NCBI GenBank assembly: GCA_022779845.1
Contig: JALEXT010000033.1
Coordinates: 1 to 50,275 of the forward strand
Source of the DNA: Succinatimonas sp.
Lineage (GTDB): Bacteria; Pseudomonadota; Gammaproteobacteria; Enterobacterales; Succinivibrionaceae
Length of the DNA stretch: 50,275 nt
Direction: 5' to 3'
Shown piece after piece: positions 41,533 to 50,135 of this stretch (positions are counted from its first letter, which is position 1; each line of letters starts with the position of its first letter). The notes under the pieces are model-generated. The model ran no database searches and was not told the origin of the DNA. It saw only the letters and a program-made list of their open reading frames with translations. A program made the position numbers and the translations under genes.

Positions 41533-41755
41533 TTTGACATCCACCCTAACATATATAAATGTAAGAGATCCCTACTGATCAATATGATCTTCGGCGGGTT
41601 CCTGCTATTTACCACGAAGTGATTTAACAGGCTAACCTGGCAAGTCATTACCTTGATATTCAGAGCGTCGACAAAGTCCACGCTATCTGAAAATCTGAAT
41701 TTTACACAATTGACTTATGTCGTGATTTCGAGGCTATTTTTGAAATCTCTCCATA
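41533..41755 (-). pseudogene. Decayed IS200/IS605-type tnpB 3' remnant with omegaRNA/right-end-like structure
   Basis: TTGACATCC, hairpin, CTGATC-loop-GATCTTCGGCGGGTTCCT, ACCAC, GTGATT, TGGCAAGTC in the same order as the copy at 50136-50275; minus-strand frame KFRFSDSVDFVDALNI resembles a degraded TnpB Zn-finger/NAAxNI tail. Confidence 0.65.
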
Positions 41756-41927
41756 CAAAAACAAAGCCAATTTGTGATTATTAACTATTACTGTAATCAT
41801 ATTACGGTTGCTTTTGGAATGAGCAACAGTTATGCGGATTTTACGCCGATCTTGCTAGGATAGCATCAGACTATTCGCTTTCTAAGTACCTTTAAATCAA
41901 GGGTGATCGAAAATGCAAAAACGAATA

Positions 41928-42152
41928 TCACTTTTTTCGTATTCTAAAAAAATCAGGATGTTCAATATCCGGCATATTCAATAAATCATGACTCATAAAC
42001 TTACAAAATGCAGGAAAGTCACGCAATGAAACAGGATCGTCTGAAAATATTTCCACAATATCTCCACTTTTTGCATCCCTGACAGCTTTTTTTAAAACCA
42101 TCAATGGTTCAGGACAACAGAGACCTCGACAATCAAGTCTTATCACCGACAT
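41928..42152 (-). CDS. tusA: TusA/SirA family sulfurtransferase
   Basis: LDCRGLCCPEPLMVLKKAVRDAKSGDIVEIFSDDP, CPxP motif. Confidence 0.85.
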   Translation of the reverse strand: MSVIRLDCRGLCCPEPLMVLKKAVRDAKSGDIVEIFSDDPVSLRDFPAFCKFMSHDLLNMPDIEHPDFFRIRKK

Positions 42153-42225
42153 AAATTTCTACCCAAAACAACAAGTAAATTTGTACTTATAAATTTAATA
42201 AACATTTGATATAATACATCCCGTT

Positions 42226-42301
42226 GCTGGCATAGCTCAGTTGGTAGAGCTCCTGTTTTGTAAACAGGAGGTCGTGGGTTCGAAACCTACTGCCAGCACC
42301 A
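42226..42301 (+). tRNA. tRNA-Thr (anticodon TGT), CCA encoded
   Basis: GCTGGCA/TGCCAGC acceptor, CCTGT-TTTGTAA-ACAGG anticodon arm, GTGGGTTCGAAACCTAC T arm, ACCA end. Confidence 0.95.
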
Positions 42302-42512
42302 CAATTCTCCCTCTTCACCATTTTTTCCTACCTGTAATATATTCAATCGCGCTGTGATTTATAATGCCTTTCACGCAGAGATGATATAATACAAAGTATG
42401 ATGAGAAGCTGAGTATTCTTTTTCAAACCGTGTTACCTAACATATTGAAAAAATCGAATTGACAAGGTACTTCTTATCTTCAATTGGGATTTTTATAAGC
42501 TGGAATAATATT

Positions 42513-43550
42513 ATGAAGACTAAAGTTTTAGCTTTATCAGTAGCTGCTGCATTAGCCACTACCTCTTTCTGCGCTAACGCAGCCCTTGAAAACTCTTGGA
42601 CTTTTGGTGTTAAGGGTGGTTGGGCTCACTCTTACATCGACTCAGAAAATAATGCCGAAATGACCGGTAAGAATGCAATTGGTTACGGTGCTTATGTCGG
42701 CTACAATTTCACCGATTGGTTTGGCGTAGAAGCTGCTTATAACGGTTTTAGCAATTTCGAGACAAAAATCGAAGGCAAAAAACACGATCTTAAAATTTAT
42801 GGTCCAGAAGTTGCCGCTCGCTTTGCTTATCCTTTAGACGCAAAGGGATCCGACATTTTCGCTCGTGTCGGCTTGGCCTATCACACTGACCATTTAACAG
42901 GCAGCAATCACGGAGCTGATGCATGGGATCCTCTCTTAGGTGTAGGCGTTCAATATGCTTTCACCAAGAATTTCGGTGCTCGCGTAGGCTATGACTACTA
43001 TTTCAACTCATTCGATTCAGACTATGCTCCTGAAAAGAAGATGGACGGCGGCATGGGCTTCCTTTATGTCGGCTTCCAATACACCATCGGCGGTCCCAGC
43101 GCCCCCGCTCCTGTTGCCGCTGCTCCAGTCGCCCCCAAGACTGAACGTATAACCGAAAACCACAGCTTGTCTGCAGGAACCCTGTTCCCGTTTGACGGAA
43201 GCACTTTATCTGCCAACGGAAAGAAAGTGATTTCTGACGTTGTCAATTCATCAAAAGGTCTTTCAAATACCGAATTTGAAGTATACGGTTATACCGATCG
43301 CATCGGCTCTGATGCTTACAACCAGAAGTTGTCACAGAAACGTGCTACCGCCGTTGCAGAAGAGTTACGTGCCAATGGTCTCAACAATAATCAAATCAAA
43401 GCTGTTGAAGGACGCGGCAAGGCAAACCCTGTCACAGGAAATAAGTGCGACAGCGTAAAAGGCAGAAATGCAGTTATCGATTGCTTAGCTCCGGATCGCC
43501 GTGTTGAAGTAGTTGTTTCAGGTGACAAGACTACCGAAAAACAGATTTAA
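42513..43550 (+). CDS. ompA: OmpA-family outer membrane protein
   Basis: Signal peptide MKTKVLALSVAAALATTSFCANA, 8-strand OmpA beta-barrel, PAPVAAAPVAPK hinge, OmpA-like peptidoglycan-binding domain (VYGYTDRIGSDAYNQKLSQKRA). Start 42513. Confidence 0.9.
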   Translation: MKTKVLALSVAAALATTSFCANAALENSWTFGVKGGWAHSYIDSENNAEMTGKNAIGYGAYVGYNFTDWFGVEAAYNGFSNFETKIEGKKHDLKIYGPEVAARFAYPLDAKGSDIFARVGLAYHTDHLTGSNHGADAWDPLLGVGVQYAFTKNFGARVGYDYYFNSFDSDYAPEKKMDGGMGFLYVGFQYTIGGPSAPAPVAAAPVAPKTERITENHSLSAGTLFPFDGSTLSANGKKVISDVVNSSKGLSNTEFEVYGYTDRIGSDAYNQKLSQKRATAVAEELRANGLNNNQIKAVEGRGKANPVTGNKCDSVKGRNAVIDCLAPDRRVEVVVSGDKTTEKQI

Positions 43551-43568
43551 TTAAAAATAATCTGATCC

Positions 43569-43606
43569 AAACCGTTGCTGTAAATACAACAGCAACGGTT
43601 TTTTTC
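43569..43606 (+). terminator. ompA terminator
   Basis: AACCGTTGCTGT-aaata-ACAGCAACGGTTTTTTT. Confidence 0.92.
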
Positions 43607-43638
43607 ACATTGAAAATATTCAGCATAGACCATCGTAC

Positions 43639-43677
43639 AAAAAAAATAGATCCGAACTTAGTAAAAGGATCTTTTTT
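43639..43677. terminator. Second, bidirectional-looking terminator between ompA and dnaA
   Basis: AAAAAAAATAGATCC-loop-GGATCTTTTTT. Confidence 0.6.
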
Positions 43678-43856
43678 CCAACCCCCAAAAAACTCTGTAA
43701 GGCTGTTTAAACAAACACTGCAGATATCGACCCGTTCATAGAGAACAGTTGATAAAAGCAACACTTACATCACCAAAACCGACAATGGGTTTGTGCTAAA
43801 ATTTCATAAATTAATCATATATATCTGATAACTTAACTGCTGTTGCTTTCTATATT

Positions 43857-45368
43857 ATGGATTTCATTACTCTTTGGGATCAGGCTGTCCAGAACATCGT
43901 AAAAACCTTTGACGATGACAAAGAAAAAAAGCTCCTATTGTTGATTGGTTCTCAAGTTTCAATCTTTATTCAAGATAGTATCCTTACCTTTCAATGTAAG
44001 TCTCAGTACGTCTCAACATTGATCCCTGAATACCTGTCTTTTTTCTTCAGAGAAGTAAAAAGACTAAGCGGCATGCAAAATCTCGGTGTCAGCATTCAAA
44101 CAGCAGAAACGCCTATTTCTCCTCTGCAGCCGTCATATGTACAACAGCAGGTATCCCCCCAAAATATCGGACAACAACTTCAGTCTCCGTACATACAACA
44201 AAACATGTATCAGGGCATGCAGGAACCGATAGCACAAACTTATCCCGTAGCACAAAATTCCCAAAATACATTAATGCAGGCACAAGCCGCACCTCAACAA
44301 AAATCAGCTTATGTATTTGAAGATCGCATCATGCGGGACAAAACATTTGATAATTACGTAACTGATCCTGAAAACGAACTGATTTTCGCCATTGCAAGAA
44401 AAATTGCAGCAGATCCAGGCTCCAACAAAACCAATCCTTTTTATATTTACGGCGGTTCAGGTTTAGGAAAATCCCACCTGCTTTTTGCAATAGCAAATGA
44501 AATCAGGAAGACTCATCCAGAAAAAACCGTGGCTTACATGCGCGGTGAGGACTTTATTAACCTGTTTGTTAAAGCATTAATACCGAACAATAAGCCGCAA
44601 AATTACAACTTTGAACAAATTAATTTCAAATCTGTTTTTACCAGTCAGGACGTACTGATCATTGACGATATACAAAATTTCGTAAAAGCCAAAGCTGCGC
44701 GTGCCACATTCTTTGAAATCATTGCCGATCTGTTAGATAAACCTAATCACCAACTGATTTTGGCCTCTGACGTACCACCGGGAAACCTGGAAGGATTCAA
44801 TGAAAGAGAAACATCAAGATTCAGTTCTGGAGTATGCCGTGAAATATTCCCGCCAAACACAGAAACTCGTGCCGCAATTACGATCAGTAAATGCCGAGAA
44901 TTTCACGTGGAATTGCCTGACAACATCATTGACTACATTGCAACTCACATAAGATCAAACGTACGTGAAATTGAAGGTGCGATCAAAACATTGAGAGCCG
45001 TAAAATCTACAATGAATGGTTTAACCTATGACGAAGCTGTTAAATCTTTGCAAAGTTTGGTTAATACATCAAATCAAACAACAACAATCGACAATGTAAA
45101 AGAACGCGTGGCAAAAGAACTGTATGTCAGCGTTGAGCAAATGGAATCACGTTCTAGAAAAAAACCTATATCAAGGGCTCGTTCCATTGCAATTACGTTA
45201 GCTTCTGAACTCATTCCCAGTTTGTCGCTAAACGATATAGGAAAATCATTCAAAAAAGATCATTCCTCCGTTCATACTGCTATAAAGAGAACCAGAAAAT
45301 GGATTAATGAAGATCAGGAAATAAAAAATCTTTATCAAAAACTGGTCCTGTCTTTAAAAAGGGACTGA
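43857..45368 (+). CDS. dnaA: Chromosomal replication initiator DnaA (divergent)
   Basis: YIYGGSGLGKSHLLFAIANEI, VLIIDDIQNF, SRFSSGV, SNVREIEGAIKTL, domain IV LASELIPSLSLNDIGKSFKKDHSSVHTAIK; followed by dnaN-recF-gyrB. Confidence 0.93.
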   Translation: MDFITLWDQAVQNIVKTFDDDKEKKLLLLIGSQVSIFIQDSILTFQCKSQYVSTLIPEYLSFFFREVKRLSGMQNLGVSIQTAETPISPLQPSYVQQQVSPQNIGQQLQSPYIQQNMYQGMQEPIAQTYPVAQNSQNTLMQAQAAPQQKSAYVFEDRIMRDKTFDNYVTDPENELIFAIARKIAADPGSNKTNPFYIYGGSGLGKSHLLFAIANEIRKTHPEKTVAYMRGEDFINLFVKALIPNNKPQNYNFEQINFKSVFTSQDVLIIDDIQNFVKAKAARATFFEIIADLLDKPNHQLILASDVPPGNLEGFNERETSRFSSGVCREIFPPNTETRAAITISKCREFHVELPDNIIDYIATHIRSNVREIEGAIKTLRAVKSTMNGLTYDEAVKSLQSLVNTSNQTTTIDNVKERVAKELYVSVEQMESRSRKKPISRARSIAITLASELIPSLSLNDIGKSFKKDHSSVHTAIKRTRKWINEDQEIKNLYQKLVLSLKRD

Positions 45369-45389
45369 TCGCTTTAAGGAAACCTTATT

Positions 45390-46529
45390 ATGAAATTTAC
45401 CGTATTATTTTCTGAAATTACAGATCAGCTCAAAGAAATGTCTAGGATTGCTGCTTCTAATAAACCGGAAGCATCGATGCAAAACATTTTAATGACCGTC
45501 AAAGATAAAAAACTTATCATGAGATCTACTGACGGTAATATCGAACTTGAAGCCGAGGTCCCACTTGTTGACGTTGAGTCGGACGGTGCTACGACCATCA
45601 ATGCTGGAAAACTATTTGAAGTATGTAGCAAAAGCGGAAAATCATCTGCCGCCACAATCACTCTCGATGCTGAAGCTCAAATGCTTCAAGTCGAAGCTGA
45701 CAGTACAATTTACGAAATTAGAAGTCCATCTGCCGATACCTTCCCTTCTTTTGAGGATGTAAATGAAGGACTGACAGTAACACTAAAGCAAAAACAACTA
45801 AAAGAATTGCTTGAAATGGCTGGTTTTTGCGTTACCAATGATGATTTTCGAGATTATCTACGCGGAATTCGTTTTGAAGGAGAAGATAAACATTTATCTG
45901 TTTTTTCCTCTGACGGTCACCGCATGGCTATATTGGAAACCACACTTCTGGAGCCTTTAAGTGAACCTTTGGGAGCTCTTTTAACTAAAAACAGCGCCAT
46001 ACAAATAAGCAATATTATCGATGGTAATTCTGATCAACCGGTAAATCTCATAATTACAAAGAATACCGTATCAGTAAATTGCAACGGATACAAACTTAAA
46101 TCAAAACTCATAGTTTGTGCCTACCCGAATGTACGTTCAGTTATTCCTGAAAATATAGAATCCACAGTTGAAGTTAACACCAAAAGATTCTCTTCTTTGG
46201 TATCTCGTGTGGCAGTGATCTCTTCAAAACGTGTTAACGGTGTTACCATGACTTTTGGAAATAATTCTTACAGTCTAAGGGCTAGTAACAGCGAAAGGGA
46301 AACTGCCATTCATACTGAAAAAATTGACGGCTATTCAGGCGCATTAGTAGAAGTATCGTTAAACGCTTCGTACGTAATAGAAACCCTAGGACACATCAAA
46401 ACCGATAACACAAAATTGTACTTTCCTGCTCCTCTCAACAGCGTCCTGTTTTCACCGGTTACCGAAGAAAACTCACCAAAAGACGATGCCATATTAGCAA
46501 AATACATAATCAGTAAAATAGCTGTTTAA
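45390..46529 (+). CDS. dnaN: DNA polymerase III beta sliding clamp
   Basis: MKFTVLFSEITDQLKEMSRIAASNKPEASMQNILMTVKDKKLIMRSTDGNIELE; context. Confidence 0.95.
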   Translation: MKFTVLFSEITDQLKEMSRIAASNKPEASMQNILMTVKDKKLIMRSTDGNIELEAEVPLVDVESDGATTINAGKLFEVCSKSGKSSAATITLDAEAQMLQVEADSTIYEIRSPSADTFPSFEDVNEGLTVTLKQKQLKELLEMAGFCVTNDDFRDYLRGIRFEGEDKHLSVFSSDGHRMAILETTLLEPLSEPLGALLTKNSAIQISNIIDGNSDQPVNLIITKNTVSVNCNGYKLKSKLIVCAYPNVRSVIPENIESTVEVNTKRFSSLVSRVAVISSKRVNGVTMTFGNNSYSLRASNSERETAIHTEKIDGYSGALVEVSLNASYVIETLGHIKTDNTKLYFPAPLNSVLFSPVTEENSPKDDAILAKYIISKIAV

Positions 46530-46539
46530 CCTATCAATT

Positions 46540-46559
46540 AGGCGGTTATCAAACCGCCT
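46540..46559 (+). promoter_or_regulatory. dnaN-recF intergenic hairpin AGGCGGTT-ATCA-AACCGCCT
   Basis: 8-bp perfect stem, 4-nt loop, 7 nt before the recF ATG. Confidence 0.6.
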
Positions 46560-46566
46560 TATATTT

Positions 46567-47664
46567 ATGCTCATCAAGCACATCCGCATCAATAATTTCC
46601 GTAACATTGAATCTTTGGACATCACACCGAACAGTTTGGTTAATCTCATTTACGGACCAAACGGTTGCGGCAAAACGTCGTTTCTCGAAGCAATTTCATG
46701 TTTGGCCATTGGTCGATCATTCCGCAAGGCTAAAAATTCTAATTTAGTAAAATCAGGAGAACAAAATTTCACTTTGACGGCAAAAATAGAGCAGGACAAC
46801 AGCTCTTTGGTTGATCACATCGGGCTTTTGCGCTCAAAAAGTCGTTCTGAACCAGTAAAGATAAGTATCAACGGTCATAAAACAACCAGACTCCTAGATA
46901 TTATTGACAAAATTTCATTGCAAATTATTCATCCTCAGGGGACTGTTTTAATCTCAGGAGAACCTTCGGAACGTCGTGGTTATCTTGATTGGGGGGTTTA
47001 CTACTCGCAAACTGAATTTAAACAGAAATGGCTTATCTATCGCAGACTTCTTGAGCAACGAAACGCATTGCTCAAAAACAAAAATCAACCTTTTATACCG
47101 CAACAATTTGAAGTTTGGGACGATATGCTGGCAAATCTGTCTGAAGAAATCACAAACATGCGTAATAATTATCTTGCAGATTTATTGCCTGAATTAGAGC
47201 GTCTGACAGCAGCTTTTTTGCCGGGGCTCAAATTTAATTTTCTCCTTTCTCAAGGTTGGGAAAAAGGCTTAAAACTGCGGGATTTGCTAAGCTTAAATCT
47301 TGAAAAAGATAGAGTTTTAGGATACACTTTCTACGGTTGCCATCGTGCTGATTTAAAGATCAAAGTGAACTCTTTCCCCGCCGGAGAAACCCTATCCAGA
47401 GGTCAGATAAAATTACTGATCTGTGCTATGAAACTCTCTCAGGGTACCGTTTTATACAAAAAAACGGGTAAAAGATGCATCTATTTGGTAGACGATCTAA
47501 ATTCAGAATTGGATCAGCATTCAAGAGAATTACTTTTAAACGAAATTCTCAATAGCAAAAATCAATTATTCATCACAAATATCACTGATGATATTCAACT
47601 GCCCGCCGGCGGAAGCTCTCTGCGATTCAATATCAAAGAAAGCCTCGCTCCTGCTCAACAGTAA
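46567..47664 (+). CDS. recF: DNA replication and repair protein RecF
   Basis: IRINNFRNIESLDITPNSLVNLIYGPNGCGKTSFLEAI; LSRGQIKLL signature; LVDDLNSELD. Confidence 0.95.
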   Translation: MLIKHIRINNFRNIESLDITPNSLVNLIYGPNGCGKTSFLEAISCLAIGRSFRKAKNSNLVKSGEQNFTLTAKIEQDNSSLVDHIGLLRSKSRSEPVKISINGHKTTRLLDIIDKISLQIIHPQGTVLISGEPSERRGYLDWGVYYSQTEFKQKWLIYRRLLEQRNALLKNKNQPFIPQQFEVWDDMLANLSEEITNMRNNYLADLLPELERLTAAFLPGLKFNFLLSQGWEKGLKLRDLLSLNLEKDRVLGYTFYGCHRADLKIKVNSFPAGETLSRGQIKLLICAMKLSQGTVLYKKTGKRCIYLVDDLNSELDQHSRELLLNEILNSKNQLFITNITDDIQLPAGGSSLRFNIKESLAPAQQ

Positions 47665-47681
47665 AATTAACCGAGGTAAAA

Positions 47682-50132
47682 ATGTCAGAACAGGCTTCTA
47701 ATTCCTACGATCCGTCCAGCATCAAGGTTCTTCACGGCCTTGAGGCCGTTCGCAAGCGTCCTGGCATGTATATAGGAGATACGGACGACGGCTCTGGTCT
47801 TCATCAAATGGTATTCGAGGCTGTTGATAATTCAATCGATGAGGCTTTGGCTGGTTTTTGTACACATATCGAAGTAACAGTGTATCCGGACGGTTCTGTA
47901 GGATGCAAAGACAATGGTCGCGGAATTCCTGTTGCAATGCATCCTGAAGAGCACCGTAGCGCTGCAGAAGTTGTAATGACAGTGTTACACGCTGGCGGTA
48001 AATTTGATAACAATTCATACAAAGTTTCAGGTGGTTTGCACGGCGTAGGAATTTCCGTAGTAAATGCATTATCAGACAGATTGGACCTGACCATACGCCG
48101 CGACGGACATATCTGGAAACAAACATATTTGAACGGTGGCAACCCAGAATCTCCCATACAACAAATCGGAGATTTGAATGCAAATGACGAAACTGGAACC
48201 GAAGTAAGATTCTGGCCATCTCCTGAAATTTTCACAAATACCGTTTTCTCAGCGGAAAAATTGGAAAAACGTTTAAGAGAGCTTTCGTTTTTAAATTCCG
48301 GCATCAAAATTACTTTTACAGATCTGCGTGAAGAAAACTATCAGCATGTTTTTCACCACGAAGGCGGAATTATGGAATTTATAAAATTCCTTAATAAAAA
48401 TAAAACGCCTGTAAATCAAAAAATTTTCCATTTCAGCAAACTTTGCGAAAACAGTATTTATGTTGAAATAGGCATGCAGTGGACCGATTCATACTCAGAA
48501 AGTGTTTACTGCTTTACCAATAACGTGCCGCAAAAAGACGGCGGAACTCACCTTGCCGGATTCAAAACTGCACTGACAAGAACATTCAACAATTATCTGG
48601 AAAAAGAAGGTTATACAAAAAAACATAAAATTTCAGCTTCTGGTGATGACGCTCGCGAAGGTTTGACAGCTGTAATCTCCGTCAAAATGCCTGATCCTAA
48701 ATTTTCATCGCAAACTAAAGACAAATTGGTTTCATCCGAAGCCTCCGGTGCCGTGAATTCAGCCCTTTCTCAGAATCTTGAATATTTTCTTGAAGAAAAT
48801 CCGAATGATGCCGAAACAATTTGCTTAAAAATTATCGAAAGTGCCAGAGTGCGTGACGCTATGCGCAAAGCAAGAGATCTGTCACGAAAAAAAGGTATTG
48901 ATATAGCCTCAAATCCGGATAAATTAGTACCGTGTCGAGAGAAAGATCCTGATTATTCTGAATTATTCTTAGTAGAGGGTGACTCCGCAGGAGGATCAGC
49001 CAAACAAGGCAGAGATTCAAAATTCCAAGCTATTCTGCCTTTACGCGGAAAAATTTTGAACGTAGAAAAAGCCAGATTTGACCGTATGCTCCAGTCTCAG
49101 CAGATAGGTACTCTGGTCACTGCTCTTGGATGCGGTATTGGTAAGGAAGAATACAATCCTGAAAAATTCCGTTATCACAACGTGATCATAATGACCGATG
49201 CCGATGTCGACGGAGCTCACATCAGAATTCTATTGCTGACATTTTTTTACCGTCATATGCCTGAATTGATAGAACGCGGCTACGTATATGTAGCTCAACC
49301 TCCGCTTTATAAATATGTCAAAAATAAAGGGAAGAAAAATCAGGCTGTAAGTTATGTATTAAGTGATAAAGAGGCTTTACAGTACCACACCAACATGGCT
49401 TTGAATGCCGGTGCATTGTATGTAACTCCTGACACAGCACCGATTGCCGGTATACCGTTAGAACAGTTGTTCAATGAATACAATCGCATTCAGACGCGTA
49501 TGCCGAAGCTTACACAGAAACTAGAAAAACATGTGGTCACTGAGCTGATGTATACAGATCTACTCTCAGACGAAGATGCAAAATCAGAAGAGAAAGTACA
49601 AAATTGGGCACAAAAGTTTGCAAAAAAACTGCCTTCTAACATATCTGAAGGTGTTTTTTTCAGAGGAGAAGTGCGTCACGACGCTGTTACTGACTGCTAT
49701 TATCCCGTAATTATTCAACACATACACGGAATTGACTATACAAACGAATTAACTCCAACATTCTTCCAATCTGCCGACTACCAATTGATTAAGACAATGA
49801 ATCAAAAAGTAAACAATCTGATTGAAGAAGGTGGCTATGTTCAAATTGGCTCTGAAAAAATCAAAGTAAAAAACTTTGATGAAGCCTACCACATTATGAT
49901 GGACAAAGGATTTGCCGAGGTAAAGGTACAGCGTTACAAGGGACTTGGTGAAATGAATGCTCCTGAACTTTCCGAAACAACCATGAACCCGGATACGAGA
50001 TCCCTGCTCAAAGTCCACCTCACCGACGCAATGGAAGCTGACAGACTGTTCACAGAGCTCATGGGTGATAATGTAGATAATCGAAAGGTCTTTATTACAG
50101 AAAACGCTGCCAAAGCAAATCTGGATGTTTAA
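47682..50132 (+). CDS. gyrB: DNA gyrase subunit B
   Basis: YDPSSIKVLHGLEAVRKRPGMYIGDTDDGSGLHQMVFEAVDNSIDEALAGFC; EGDSAGGSAKQGRDSKFQAILPLRGKILNVEKAR; full-length. Confidence 0.97.
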   Translation: MSEQASNSYDPSSIKVLHGLEAVRKRPGMYIGDTDDGSGLHQMVFEAVDNSIDEALAGFCTHIEVTVYPDGSVGCKDNGRGIPVAMHPEEHRSAAEVVMTVLHAGGKFDNNSYKVSGGLHGVGISVVNALSDRLDLTIRRDGHIWKQTYLNGGNPESPIQQIGDLNANDETGTEVRFWPSPEIFTNTVFSAEKLEKRLRELSFLNSGIKITFTDLREENYQHVFHHEGGIMEFIKFLNKNKTPVNQKIFHFSKLCENSIYVEIGMQWTDSYSESVYCFTNNVPQKDGGTHLAGFKTALTRTFNNYLEKEGYTKKHKISASGDDAREGLTAVISVKMPDPKFSSQTKDKLVSSEASGAVNSALSQNLEYFLEENPNDAETICLKIIESARVRDAMRKARDLSRKKGIDIASNPDKLVPCREKDPDYSELFLVEGDSAGGSAKQGRDSKFQAILPLRGKILNVEKARFDRMLQSQQIGTLVTALGCGIGKEEYNPEKFRYHNVIIMTDADVDGAHIRILLLTFFYRHMPELIERGYVYVAQPPLYKYVKNKGKKNQAVSYVLSDKEALQYHTNMALNAGALYVTPDTAPIAGIPLEQLFNEYNRIQTRMPKLTQKLEKHVVTELMYTDLLSDEDAKSEEKVQNWAQKFAKKLPSNISEGVFFRGEVRHDAVTDCYYPVIIQHIHGIDYTNELTPTFFQSADYQLIKTMNQKVNNLIEEGGYVQIGSEKIKVKNFDEAYHIMMDKGFAEVKVQRYKGLGEMNAPELSETTMNPDTRSLLKVHLTDAMEADRLFTELMGDNVDNRKVFITENAAKANLDV

Positions 50133-50135
50133 TGC

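Noticed and set aside
44899-44914. parS-like AATTTCACGTGGAATT inside dnaA
   Set aside because: Only 11/16 match to the parS pair found at 38332/38372 and lies in codons for conserved protein; likely chance.
47722-48307. Two long overlapping minus-strand ORFs inside gyrB (165 and 167 aa)
   Set aside because: Antisense to the strongest coding frame in the region; no recognisable domains or start context.
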